Of a DNA stretch of 64,000 nucleotides, positions 46,654 to 54,845 are shown one piece after another. Within the stretch, counting starts at the first letter, position 1. The number at the start of each line of letters is the position of its first letter. The notes under the pieces are model-generated. The model had not been told where the DNA came from. It made no database searches and worked only from the letters and a program-made list of their open reading frames with translations. A program made the translations under genes and the position numbers. The stretch comes from Christensenella timonensis (GTDB lineage: Bacteria > Bacillota > Clostridia > Christensenellales > Christensenellaceae): the NCBI RefSeq assembly GCF_900087015.1, contig NZ_FLKP01000002.1, positions 558,001-622,000 on the forward strand. Reading direction: 5' to 3'.

Positions 46654-47976
46654 ATGGCATATATTCCGAATACTTCGGATGAGACCCAGGATATGCTCAA
46701 ACAGCTCGGCCTTGCGGATATGGAGGCGCTGTACGCTGATATACCACAAGCGGTGCGTTTGAAAAAGCAGCTCGATGTGGGCGAAGGTTTCAGCGAACTG
46801 GAATTGGTACGCGAGCTAAGCGCAGCCGCGTCGCGCAATAAAATCTACGATACGGTCTTTATGGGCGCGGGCGCATACCGGCACTTTATCCCGGCGGCTG
46901 TGGAAAACATCGCCTCGCGCAATGAGTTTGTAACGGCGTATACGCCATACCAGGCGGAAATGAGCCAGGGTATTTTGCAGAGTATCTTTGAGTTCCAGAC
47001 GATGATCTGTGAGCTCACGGGCATGGATGTTTCCAATGCTTCCGTCTACGACGGCGCCAGCGCAGCGGGGGAAGCGTGCCTGATGACGCGCGACAGGAAG
47101 CGCAGCAAGGTGTTGGTGTCCTCGTGCGCGCACCCGCAGGTGATCGATACGATCCGTACTTATGCCGTACCGGCCGGGATGGCTTGCGAGGTAGTCGCCG
47201 CAAAGGATGGGACAACGGACGCAGCGGATCTGGAAAACAAGCTGGACGAAACGGTGGCGGGCGTCTATCTGGCGTCGCCCAATTATTTCGGACTGATCGA
47301 AAATACTGCCCAAATGGCGGAGCTCGTGCATGGAGCGGGAGCAAAGCTGGTGCTGGGCGTAAACCCCATCGCTGCGGGAATCCTGAAAACTGCGGCGGAG
47401 CTTGGAGCGGATATCGCGGTCGGCGAAGGCCAGCCGCTGGGGCTGCCTCTTGCGTTTGGCGGGCCATATCTTGGTTTTATGGCGTGTACCAAAGCGAATA
47501 TGCGCAAAATGCCGGGCAGGATCGTGGGGGAGACCGTGGATCACGACGGAAACCGCGCGTTCGTACTCACGCTGCAGGCGCGCGAGCAGCATATCCGCCG
47601 GGAAAAAGCAGGCAGTAATATTTGCTCTAACCAGGCGTGGTGCGCACTGCGCAGCGCGGTCTACATGAGCGTCATGGGAAAAGAGGGTTTGCGGGATGTG
47701 GCGGAGCAGTGCTATGCCAATGCCCATTACTTAAGGGATGAGCTGCAAAAGCTTGGGTTTTCGCCGGTGTATGGCGGGGAATTCTTCCATGAGTTTGTTA
47801 TGCAAAGCCCGGTCAGTCCTGTAAAGCTGCAAAAGGCGCTCGACGAAAAGGGTATCCTCGGAGGCCTTGACCTCGGCGGCGGGAAAATGCTGTGGTGCGC
47901 GACCGAGCTTACCGGACAGCGGGAGATCGATACGCTGGTCGGGGCGGTGAAAGGAGCGTGCACATCATGGAATTGA
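46654..47976 (+). CDS. gcvPA: Glycine dehydrogenase (decarboxylating) subunit 1
   Basis: 440 residues from the ATG at 46654 (MAYIPNTSDETQDMLKQLG), one base after gcvH. N-terminal half of the split P protein found in Gram-positive bacteria. FMGAGAYRHFIPAAVENIASR and TAYTPYQAEMSQGILQ are family motifs. It has the aminotransferase fold but no PLP lysine; the catalytic one is in subunit 2. Overlaps gcvPB by 10 bp. Confidence 0.96.
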   Translation: MAYIPNTSDETQDMLKQLGLADMEALYADIPQAVRLKKQLDVGEGFSELELVRELSAAASRNKIYDTVFMGAGAYRHFIPAAVENIASRNEFVTAYTPYQAEMSQGILQSIFEFQTMICELTGMDVSNASVYDGASAAGEACLMTRDRKRSKVLVSSCAHPQVIDTIRTYAVPAGMACEVVAAKDGTTDAADLENKLDETVAGVYLASPNYFGLIENTAQMAELVHGAGAKLVLGVNPIAAGILKTAAELGADIAVGEGQPLGLPLAFGGPYLGFMACTKANMRKMPGRIVGETVDHDGNRAFVLTLQAREQHIRREKAGSNICSNQAWCALRSAVYMSVMGKEGLRDVAEQCYANAHYLRDELQKLGFSPVYGGEFFHEFVMQSPVSPVKLQKALDEKGILGGLDLGGGKMLWCATELTGQREIDTLVGAVKGACTSWN

Positions 47977-49403
47977 TTTTTGAAAAAAGCAAAGCAGGGC
48001 GCGGTTCCTGCCTGTTGCCGGAAAATAGACTGAAAAATAAATACCGCCCGGATGCTTCTTCACTGCGCGATGTGCCTGCGCGGCTCCCCGAAGCGGCGGA
48101 GGTGGATATCGTAAGGCACTATATGGCACTTTCGCGGCGGGCGCACGGCGTGGACAATGGATTTTATCCGCTTGGTTCCTGCACGATGAAGTATAATCCC
48201 AAAGTGAATGAAAAACTGGCTTCGCTGCCGGGCTTTACGGAAATACATCCCATGCAGCCGCAACAAACGGCGCAGGGATGTCTTGAGGTGCTGTATCGCA
48301 CGCAGGAAATGCTGAATGAGATTGCCGGCATGGATGCGACGACCATGCAGCCCGCAGCAGGCGCACACGGGGAATGGACGGGGCTGCAACTGATCCGTGC
48401 CTATCATCTGGAGCGCGGGGATGAAAAACGCCGCAAGATCATCGTGCCGGATTCTGCGCACGGAACAAATCCCGCCAGTGCGGCGATGTGCGGCTTTGAC
48501 GTGGTAAGCGTGCCTTCCGATGCGCAGGGCCATGTGGATACACAGGCGCTTGCCGCCCTTGCGGACGATACGGTTGCGGGACTGATGCTCACCAACCCCA
48601 ATACGCTGGGAAAATTTGAAAAGAATATCTGCGAATTGAGTGATATCATACACAGCGCAGGCGGGCTTTTATATTACGACGGTGCGAATATGAACGCCAT
48701 CATGGGCGTAACGCGCCCGGGAGACATGGGTTTTGACGTGGTGCACTGGAACCTGCATAAGACGCTGTCCACGCCGCATGGCGGCGGCGGGCCGGGCAGC
48801 GGCCCTGTTGGCTGCAAGGCATTTTTGGAAAAGTACCTGCCGGTGCCTGTGGTCAAAAAAGAGGGGGATAACTATGTGCTTGATTATGACCGGCCGCATT
48901 CCATCGGACGGGTCAAAATGTTCTACGGGAATTTCCTCGTGGTCGTCAAAGCGTTCTGCTATATCCTGTCACTGGGCGGGGAAGGCCTGAAAGATGCTTC
49001 CGTGCACGCTGTACTGAACGCCAATTATATGCTGCGGGCACTGGAAAAATATTCCGACTTTACTTATGCTTCTCCATGTATGCATGAGTTCGTATTGTCG
49101 CTGAAGGGCCTTAAAAAGGAGACGGGGGTCTGCGCCCTTGACGTGGCAAAGGCGATGATCGATGCGGGCATCCACCCGCCGACCATGTGCTTTCCGCTGA
49201 TCGTGGACGAGGCGCTGATGTTTGAGCCCACGGAAACGGAGAGCGTGGAGACGCTTGACAGCGCGCTCCGTGCACTGGGATCGATTTTCGAGCGTGCGAA
49301 AACTGACCCGGAAAGCCTGCACGCTGCCCCGGTAACAACGCCCATCGGGCGGCCGGACGAGGTCAAGGCGGCGCGCGACCCGCATTTGCGCTATGATTTC
49401 TAA
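47967..49403 (+). CDS. gcvPB: Glycine dehydrogenase (decarboxylating) subunit 2
   Basis: 478 residues from the ATG at 47967 (AAAGGAG upstream). PLP-dependent decarboxylating half of the split P protein. The Schiff-base lysine is K265 in DVVHWNLHKTLSTPHGGG; the glycine-rich loop that follows is typical. YPLGSCTMKYNPK and DSAHGTNPASA are further signatures. Confidence 0.97.
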   Translation: MELIFEKSKAGRGSCLLPENRLKNKYRPDASSLRDVPARLPEAAEVDIVRHYMALSRRAHGVDNGFYPLGSCTMKYNPKVNEKLASLPGFTEIHPMQPQQTAQGCLEVLYRTQEMLNEIAGMDATTMQPAAGAHGEWTGLQLIRAYHLERGDEKRRKIIVPDSAHGTNPASAAMCGFDVVSVPSDAQGHVDTQALAALADDTVAGLMLTNPNTLGKFEKNICELSDIIHSAGGLLYYDGANMNAIMGVTRPGDMGFDVVHWNLHKTLSTPHGGGGPGSGPVGCKAFLEKYLPVPVVKKEGDNYVLDYDRPHSIGRVKMFYGNFLVVVKAFCYILSLGGEGLKDASVHAVLNANYMLRALEKYSDFTYASPCMHEFVLSLKGLKKETGVCALDVAKAMIDAGIHPPTMCFPLIVDEALMFEPTETESVETLDSALRALGSIFERAKTDPESLHAAPVTTPIGRPDEVKAARDPHLRYDF

Positions 49404-49409
49404 AAATAG

Positions 49410-49448
49410 AAAAGCGCTGCTTGCCAATTGCGGAAGCGGCGCTTTTTT
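49410..49448 (+). terminator. Terminator of gcv operon
   Basis: AAAGCGC/GCGCTTT outer stem with further pairing TGCTTGC/GCGGAAGCG inside, then TTTTTT. Confidence 0.8.
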
Positions 49449-49502
49449 GTGTCTATGTTTCCTGCCGGAAAAGGATTATAATGGGGAAAAGGAGAAATAC
49501 CA

Positions 49503-50372
49503 ATGCAGTATGAAGGAAGGATATTCCGCCCGCCGAGCGAGGCGCGCAGCCTGATCGTGCAGGCGACAGTGGGATGTTCGCATAATCGATGTACGTTTTG
49601 CAGCATGTATAAAGAAAAGCAGTTCCGCCTGCGCGATTTGCAGGACGTCCTTACCGACCTTGCGGAGATGGCGGGGCTGTATCCGGATGTGCGGCGTATT
49701 TTTTTGGCGGACGGCGACGCGCTCATTTTGCCCATGGAGCGCCTGGAGGCCATCCTGACGCTCATCCGCGAAAGATTTGCGTGTTGCGAGCGCGTGGGCA
49801 TTTACGGCTCGCCGCGCAGTATTTTACGCAAAACGCCGGAAGATTTGCGTACATTGCACGAGTTGGGGCTGGGCATCGTGTACCTCGGGCTGGAATCGGG
49901 CAGCGACGAAGTGCTCAAACGTGTAAACAAGGGCGAGACTGCGGATGAGATCGTCGCGGCGGGCTTAAAAGTGAAGGCGGCGGGCATCCCGCTTTCCGTA
50001 ACCGCGGTAAACGGTCTCGGCGGCAAAGAGCTTTGGCGCGAGCATGCGGTAGGGACGGGAGAAGCGTTTACGCGCATGAAGCCGGATTATATTGGGCTGC
50101 TGACGCTTTTATTAGAAGGCGACGTGCCGCTGGAGCGGGACTATAAGGCGGGGAAATTCGAGCTTTTGGGCCCGGAGGAGACCGCCCTCGAAACGCTGGT
50201 GATGCTCGAGCACATGGATTGCGAGGGCAGCGTGTTCCGCAGTAACCATGCTTCCAATTATATTTCGCTGCGCGGTACGCTCAATGAAGATAAGGAAAAA
50301 ATGATGGCACAGCTGCGCTTGGCGCTTGAAGGCAACGCAGCCTATAGGAAAGAAACGATGCGCGCTCTGTAA
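49503..50372 (+). CDS. Radical SAM protein with CX4CX2C cluster motif
   Basis: 289 residues. Cysteines C25, C30 and C33 (GCSHNRCTFC) give a CX4CX2C motif where most radical SAM enzymes have CX3CX2C. YLGLESGSDEVLKRVNKGET is the Elp3/MiaB-like TIM-barrel stretch that contacts SAM, and SVTAVNGLGG follows. No auxiliary cluster domain or B12 domain. The reaction is unknown. It stands alone, with a start set by GGGGAAAAGGAG upstream. Confidence 0.88.
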   Translation: MQYEGRIFRPPSEARSLIVQATVGCSHNRCTFCSMYKEKQFRLRDLQDVLTDLAEMAGLYPDVRRIFLADGDALILPMERLEAILTLIRERFACCERVGIYGSPRSILRKTPEDLRTLHELGLGIVYLGLESGSDEVLKRVNKGETADEIVAAGLKVKAAGIPLSVTAVNGLGGKELWREHAVGTGEAFTRMKPDYIGLLTLLLEGDVPLERDYKAGKFELLGPEETALETLVMLEHMDCEGSVFRSNHASNYISLRGTLNEDKEKMMAQLRLALEGNAAYRKETMRAL

Positions 50373-50387
50373 TAAAAGGGGACGGCT

Positions 50388-51458
50388 ATGGAAAAGACGT
50401 TAAAAAAGGTGGGAAAAGTGGTTTTGATCGTGGTGCTCGTGGTCGCCATACTGCTGGCGGCGCTGCTCATATTTTTAACCGCTACCGAATATAACCCGCA
50501 GGAAACGGAGAAGCTTAGCGTGCCACAGGGGACGCAAACGGCTGCGGTGGGGGACGAGCTCTCGTTTTTGACGTTCAATACCGGCTATGCGGGGCTCGAT
50601 CAGGACGAGGATTTCTTTATGGACGGCGGCAGCGGCGTGAACCCCAAAAGCCGCGGGCAGGTGGAGAGTAACTTAGCGGGCATCGCGGATACATTAAAGG
50701 AATATCCCGCGGACGTTTATTTCCTGCAGGAAACGGACGTTAATTCGGGCCGGACGTTCCATATCGACGAAGCGGCATATTATGAAAATGCCTTAGGCCT
50801 GCCGGGAACGTTTGCCTACAATTATAAATGTAATTTTGTGCCCTATCCGCTGCCGATGATCGGGCAGGTGCAAAGCGGGCTGCTTACCATGAGCGGACTT
50901 GCGGCGCGAAGCGCACAGCGGGTATCGCTGCCTGTGCCTTTTGACTGGCCCATCCGTACATGCAACCTGAAGCGCTGCCTGCTGGTGGAACACATCCCGC
51001 TTGAGGGGACGGATGCGCAGCTTGTACTGGTCAATTTGCATCTGGAAGCATACGACGACGGGGAAGGAAAAGCGGCGCAGACAAGGGTGCTTGCAGATGT
51101 CCTGCGCAGTGAATACGAAAAAGGCAATTATGTGGTCGCGGGCGGGGACTTCAACCAGACGTTTCCCGGGGTACGGGAGTATCCGGCGGTGGACGAAGAA
51201 AACTGGAAGCCCGGCGTGATCGGTGAGGACGTACTGCCGGACGGGTTCCGTTTTGCCTTTGACGACAGCCTGCCCACGTGCCGGCTGCTTTGTGCGCCGT
51301 ACACGGGTTCTTATGAAACGTCTCAGATGTTTGTGATCGACGGGTTCATCGTATCGCCCAACATACAAGTGGAGGAGGTACAGACTATCCGCACGGATTT
51401 TGCCTATTCCGACCACCAGCCGGTCAGGATGCGCCTTACGCTGACGCCTGCGGTTTAA
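50388..51458 (+). CDS. Membrane-anchored endonuclease/exonuclease/phosphatase protein
   Basis: 356 residues. One N-terminal membrane segment (about 8-32), then an EEP domain outside the membrane: LTFNTGYAG, YFLQETDV (metal-binding Glu), LVLVNLHLEAY, VVAGGDFNQ and the final SDHQPV (catalytic His). Substrates in this superfamily range from phospholipids to DNA; the extracytoplasmic location suggests a phosphodiester of the envelope or medium. 15 bp after the radical SAM gene, so probably cotranscribed. Confidence 0.9.
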   Translation: MEKTLKKVGKVVLIVVLVVAILLAALLIFLTATEYNPQETEKLSVPQGTQTAAVGDELSFLTFNTGYAGLDQDEDFFMDGGSGVNPKSRGQVESNLAGIADTLKEYPADVYFLQETDVNSGRTFHIDEAAYYENALGLPGTFAYNYKCNFVPYPLPMIGQVQSGLLTMSGLAARSAQRVSLPVPFDWPIRTCNLKRCLLVEHIPLEGTDAQLVLVNLHLEAYDDGEGKAAQTRVLADVLRSEYEKGNYVVAGGDFNQTFPGVREYPAVDEENWKPGVIGEDVLPDGFRFAFDDSLPTCRLLCAPYTGSYETSQMFVIDGFIVSPNIQVEEVQTIRTDFAYSDHQPVRMRLTLTPAV

Positions 51459-51464
51459 AAAAGA

Positions 51465-51494
51465 AAACCGCTTCTGGCAAAGAAGCGGTTTTTT
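51465..51494. terminator. Bidirectional terminator
   Basis: 12-bp stem AAAACCGCTTCT/AGAAGCGGTTTT between convergent genes; T-run on one side, A-run on the other. Confidence 0.85.
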
Positions 51495-51496
51495 GG

Positions 51497-51688
51497 TTAT
51501 TCTTCTACTTCGATCGCGCTGGTCGGACAACTGCCCGCCGTTTCACGAACCGAATCTTCGAGCGCGGGGGTATCCGGCTGGGCATATGCCTCCGCAAGGC
51601 CGTCATCAGCCATGCGGAAAATCTCCGGGCACATACCTTCGCACAGGCCGCAGCCGATGCAGGTTTCCTTATTGACAGTTACTTTCAT
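51497..51688 (-). CDS. Ferredoxin, single [4Fe-4S]
   Basis: 63 residues. C10, C13 and C16 plus C54 are cluster ligands (CIGCGLCEGMCP and SCPTSAIEV). C20 would be the extra Cys of this type; the second CxxCxxC is missing, so one cluster is expected. Acidic, soluble electron carrier. Lies 5 bp after the cupin gene on the same strand, hence one operon. Confidence 0.93.
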   Translation of the reverse strand: MKVTVNKETCIGCGLCEGMCPEIFRMADDGLAEAYAQPDTPALEDSVRETAGSCPTSAIEVEE

Positions 51689-51693
51689 AAGAA

Positions 51694-52041
51694 TCAGTCT
51701 CCTTTCTGTGGGAATACAACCACAAGGAACATTTTGAAACGTTCCTGTGCAAAGACCGCATGCGGATGGCGCGCGGGCATGACAATGGACTCTCCTGCGT
51801 GCAGGATGTGTTTGTTGCCATCGATCGTTACCTCGCCTGCGCCATCGAGAGCGATGACGAGCGCATCGCCTTCGGACTCGTGCGTGCTGATCTCCTCGCC
51901 TTTATCAAAGGCAAACAGCGTAAGGCTTAAAGCTTCGTTTTGCGCGATGGTCTTGCTGGCAACCTGTCCCTCCAGGTAAGACACCTGGCCTGAAAACGGC
52001 AGCACACTTTCGTATGCAAGGTTCTTCATGTATTTTTCCAT
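51694..52041 (-). CDS. Small cupin-domain protein
   Basis: 115 residues, one conserved beta-barrel. Cupin motif 1 is degenerate (ISTHESEGDALVIALDGAGE, with His and Glu), motif 2 is HAGESIVMPARHPHAV with two histidines available for metal. Often paired with redox genes in anaerobes; here it leads a two-gene operon with a ferredoxin. Substrate unknown. A GGAGC ribosome site precedes the ATG. Confidence 0.88.
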   Translation of the reverse strand: MEKYMKNLAYESVLPFSGQVSYLEGQVASKTIAQNEALSLTLFAFDKGEEISTHESEGDALVIALDGAGEVTIDGNKHILHAGESIVMPARHPHAVFAQERFKMFLVVVFPQKGD

Positions 52042-52072
52042 AACGGTTGCTCCTTTGCTTTTTTCTATTTAT

Positions 52073-52114
52073 AGTATACCCATAAAATTGTATTTTATAC
52101 GTTGCATTTGCAAC
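52073..52114 (-). promoter_or_regulatory. Activator-type promoter of cupin-ferredoxin operon
   Basis: On the minus strand -10 TATACT (52078-52073) without a usable -35. A palindrome GTTGCA-TT-TGCAAC is centred at 52107.5, about 41.5 bp upstream of the expected start, the position of a class II Crp/Fnr-type activator site. The regulator is not in the window. Confidence 0.45.
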
Positions 52115-52119
52115 GAAAA

Positions 52120-52186
52120 CAAAAAAATCCCCGTGCATCCTCGGAGCCGAGGACGGTCGCCGGGAATATTGCACGGGGACTTTTGT
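52120..52186 (-). terminator. Elaborate terminator after the zinc-ribbon gene
   Basis: Outer 10-bp stem TCCCCGTGCA/TGCACGGGGA encloses a second hairpin TCCTCGG/CCGAGGA and an unpaired GC-rich arm; T-runs flank it on both strands. Larger than needed for a simple terminator. Confidence 0.6.
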
Positions 52187-52189
52187 TCG

Positions 52190-52360
52190 TTATGTTGCCG
52201 TGAGCCTGGTGGCGTCTATCAACGTACCGCATTGAGGACACCGGTACTGGTCGCTGCTCCCGTGGGCCAGGGAACGGAATTTACAAATGATTTTGCACTT
52301 TCGGCAAGTACCGTACGCTACCAGCTCGCCCCGGTAAGACCGGTCTTCCCTGCGCTGCAT
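52190..52360 (-). CDS. Zinc-ribbon microprotein
   Basis: 56 residues from an ATG at 52360 with GGGAGG eight bases upstream; a longer frame exists but lacks a ribosome site. Two CxxC knuckles, C19/C22 and C41/C44 (GTCRKCK and YRCPQCG), 18 residues apart, build a zinc ribbon. No other domain. Function unknown; nucleic-acid or protein binding is the usual role. Confidence 0.8.
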   Translation of the reverse strand: MQRREDRSYRGELVAYGTCRKCKIICKFRSLAHGSSDQYRCPQCGTLIDATRLTAT

Positions 52361-52557
52361 GGCGATGCACCTCCCTTTACAGATACTCGGTGTCCCTACC
52401 ATAACATGAAGGCGGGAGGGAAGCAAAAGGCAGGTGCAGAAGGGAAAGCGCGGGAAAGGGAGGGAACGCATGGGCAGGCACGGCAAAGCGATTTATCTAC
52501 AAAAAGCGGGTTAAATGCGCCGGGAAGGGATATAATAGAAGGAAAAGGAGAAAGCAG
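52361..52557. other. Divergent intergenic region with purine-rich run
   Basis: Between the zinc-ribbon and NUDIX genes. The + strand is strongly purine-rich from about 52409 to 52480. A TATAAT at 52531-52536 lacks a good -35. No gene or stable fold seen. Confidence 0.4.
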
Positions 52558-53064
52558 ATGGGAAGGATGCCATACCATATCCATGTTTTTTTATACAGGG
52601 AAAGAAAAGGCTCATTTGAATTTGCCGTTTTCGAGCGCTCAGACCTGCCGGACATCTGGCAGGGTGTGAGCGGCGGCGGTGAAGCAGGCGAAAGCGTGGT
52701 GCAGGCTGCGCTGCGCGAATGTATGGAGGAAGCGGGGGTGACGGAGCCGGGACGGCTTTATCCGCTTGACAGCGTCAGCGTAATGCGAAGTACGGTGTTT
52801 GCCGAATGGACACAGGCCTGGGGGAAGGATATCGTTGTTTTGCCCATGTATTTCTTCGGTATGCCTTACGACGGAGAGGTCACGCTTTCGGAAGAACACC
52901 TCGCGTTTGAATGGATGGACTACGAAAAAGCAAATGCAAGGGTGGGGATGCCCGACCAGAATACAGCGCTGTGGGAGCTCAATGAACGGTTGCGGCGCAA
53001 AAACCTTAAGCGCGCGATACCCGCGTGGATGGAACGGCCCTGGCGGATGGGAGAAGGACGCTAA
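52558..53064 (+). CDS. NUDIX hydrolase
   Basis: 168 residues. NUDIX box GGGEAGESVVQAALRECMEEAGV (about 38-60) has the required REcmEE core. It hydrolyses a nucleoside diphosphate linked to some moiety; overall layout is like dATP/NTP pyrophosphohydrolases. AAAAGGAG precedes the ATG. Confidence 0.9.
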   Translation: MGRMPYHIHVFLYRERKGSFEFAVFERSDLPDIWQGVSGGGEAGESVVQAALRECMEEAGVTEPGRLYPLDSVSVMRSTVFAEWTQAWGKDIVVLPMYFFGMPYDGEVTLSEEHLAFEWMDYEKANARVGMPDQNTALWELNERLRRKNLKRAIPAWMERPWRMGEGR

Positions 53065-53076
53065 AAGAATAGAAAC

Positions 53077-53109
53077 AAAAAGACCGCTTCTGACAGGCGG
53101 TCTTTTTGT
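53077..53109 (+). terminator. Terminator after NUDIX gene
   Basis: Stem AAAAGACCGC/GCGGTCTTTTT with a nine-base loop. Confidence 0.85.
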
Positions 53110-53230
53110 TGCCCCAAAAATCATACTTATATCACACAATGGACGTGAAGGATATTTATGTGCCATTCAAATGCCTCCCAACCCCTTATTATAAAATTAT
53201 AAAAATAATAAATTTCGCAATATTACAACA

Positions 53231-53257
53231 GGAACACATTCTCGGGAATGTGTTTTT
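53231..53257 (+). terminator. Orphan terminator without a gene upstream
   Basis: Perfect 9-bp stem AACACATTC/GAATGTGTT with tetraloop TCGG and TTTTT. The preceding 120 bp hold no gene; a weak TTCAAA-18-TATAAA lies around 53165-53195. It could end a short RNA or be a relic. Confidence 0.6.
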
Positions 53258-53364
53258 CAATCCCACAAACGGATATAACCGAATGGATATATACGTTTAA
53301 ACAGAAGGGATCGCGGAGCCGTATTAATACATATGCGGTCTGGTAAAGGATTTTATTTGAACGG

Positions 53365-53481
53365 AAAGCTAGACTTTTTCGATCGGCGCCCGGGGGAATG
53401 GATTTGACGCTTTTTTTGGTCAAACAGAGGTTGTTCAGCATCAAAACCAGTATAAACGGAACAACTGAAAAAGTCTACTTT
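53365..53481 (+). promoter_or_regulatory. Structured 5' element (three-way junction) before Rrf2 gene
   Basis: Outer helix of an 11-bp perfect repeat TAGACTTTTTC/GAAAAAGTCTA (53370-53380 and 53467-53477) extended past one mispaired C by AAAG/CTTT. Inside are two hairpins: TTTGAC/GTCAAA (53403-53408 and 53419-53424) and GTTGTTC/GAACAAC (53430-53436 and 53459-53465, 22-nt loop). Between the outer helix and the first hairpin is a 22-nt GC-rich strand. It ends 59 bp before the Rrf2 start. No known riboswitch core recognised. Confidence 0.5.
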
Positions 53482-53540
53482 ATGGGGAAGGCTGCTGCGG
53501 CGGTATCCAAATATTGGCAAGGAGACGCGGGAGAAGGAAA

Positions 53541-53975
53541 ATGCAACTGACAATTACGACGAACTATGCAATACGCATCATTATGTGCCTTGCGGAAACA
53601 AAACGCGTAACACCGGCGGGTGAAATATCGGAAAAAACAAAGATTGCAAAAAAATCGCTGCTGGCAACGGCCAACAAACTGAAAAAGGCGAACCTGATCG
53701 TAGGGCACAAGGGCGTATCGGGCGGGTATAGCCTTTCGCGTGTGCCGGAAAGGATCACATTGCTTGAAATCATGCAGGTGACCGAAGGCAAGGGGAAGAT
53801 CAGCCAATGTTTGGAGTCGCCCGGGAACTGCCCATTGCCGATACCAAATTGTCCGCTGCGCAGTTTTTTTAATGAAGTACAACAGGATCTGGACGACCGG
53901 TTTTCCGGTATGACGATCGGCAACCTGTTAAAGGAACAGACCCAAAACGACCAAGTGGCAACGAGACCTGAATAA
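53541..53975 (+). CDS. Rrf2 family regulator, probable Fe-S sensor
   Basis: 144 residues from the ATG at 53541 (GGGAGAAGG upstream). Winged HTH (about 1-60; GVSGGYSLSR is the wing). Three cysteines C90, C97 and C104 have the spacing of the cluster ligands in IscR/NsrR-type members, so it probably senses Fe-S status, NO or redox. 21 bp before the LytTR regulator and cotranscribed with it. Confidence 0.9.
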   Translation: MQLTITTNYAIRIIMCLAETKRVTPAGEISEKTKIAKKSLLATANKLKKANLIVGHKGVSGGYSLSRVPERITLLEIMQVTEGKGKISQCLESPGNCPLPIPNCPLRSFFNEVQQDLDDRFSGMTIGNLLKEQTQNDQVATRPE

Positions 53976-53996
53976 ATACGGAAAAAGGAGACAATA

Positions 53997-54719
53997 GTGA
54001 AAATAGCGCTTTGTGACGATCATAAAGAAAATATCATGTCGTATGCGGATATTCTTGTAAGGATATGCAGAAAACATCGTATTGAGTTGGAGATCGATCC
54101 GTATATCAGCGGGAGCCAGATGTTGTTTGAGCTCGAGGACAGCAAGAAGCATCCGGACTTGATCTACCTTGATGTAGACATGCCGGGGCAGGACGGATTC
54201 GCCACGGCACGGCAACTGCGGGAGCAGGGGTACGGAAGCGAGATCATTTTCCTTACTTCGTGCAGTACGGCGGACACGATCTTAAAGGCTTTTGACGTGA
54301 GGGCGTTCCACTATATTGTACGGGATGAAACAAGCCTGGAACGCTCGGAGGAGATTTTTTTACAGGTATATGAAAGATGCAGGAAAAAAAGCAGGGAAAC
54401 CCTTATTTTTTCCTGCGCGGGAGAAACGCGGAAGGTGTTTGTGGAGGAGATCAAATATTTCGAGGCGCGCGACCATTACATCACGGTATACTACGGCGCA
54501 GACGCTTTTGAATTTTATTCTACTTTTGGCAAGATAGAAAACATGCTGTATGGGCATGGCTTTTTGCGGACACACCGCTCTTTTATTGTAGCGCGGGACA
54601 AGATCATGCAGATCAGCAGGAACCAGATCGAGCTGCGGTCAGGGGAAACGATACCCGTAGGGCGCGCTTATATCAAGGCGGTGAAGCGTGCATGGGAACC
54701 GTTGACGGAACCCGTATAA
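53997..54719 (+). CDS. LytTR family response regulator (orphan)
   Basis: 240 residues from a GTG with AAAAAGGAGAC upstream. Receiver domain 1 to about 122 with acidic pair D7/D8, phospho-acceptor D59 (YLDVDMPG) and switch residues LTSCS. LytTR DNA-binding domain about 138-235 (YFEARDHYITVYY, GKIENML, FLRTHRSFIVARDKI). No histidine kinase is nearby. Tandem repeats of the LytTR type lie just downstream at 54730 and again at 58801, so it most likely controls the surface-protein locus that follows. Confidence 0.93.
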   Translation: MKIALCDDHKENIMSYADILVRICRKHRIELEIDPYISGSQMLFELEDSKKHPDLIYLDVDMPGQDGFATARQLREQGYGSEIIFLTSCSTADTILKAFDVRAFHYIVRDETSLERSEEIFLQVYERCRKKSRETLIFSCAGETRKVFVEEIKYFEARDHYITVYYGADAFEFYSTFGKIENMLYGHGFLRTHRSFIVARDKIMQISRNQIELRSGETIPVGRAYIKAVKRAWEPLTEPV

Positions 54720-54729
54720 AAAGTAAAAT

Positions 54730-54759
54730 TGCGTCGTTGGCGTGAAAAAATGCGTCGTT
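54730..54759 (+). promoter_or_regulatory. LytTR-type tandem repeat, site A
   Basis: TGCGTCGTT at 54730-54738 and again at 54751-54759, 21 bp start to start (12-bp gap), the geometry of LytTR double sites. Followed by CACGAT..AA..CACACAA, also found at site B, and a possible -10 (TACAAA, 54795-54800). Confidence 0.75.
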
Positions 54760-54845
54760 CACGATGTAAGCCACACAAGCAATGGATTTTTCTGTACAAA
54801 TAAACTACCAAAGAATACAAAACTGTACAGAAAGGGGCGGTCAAA

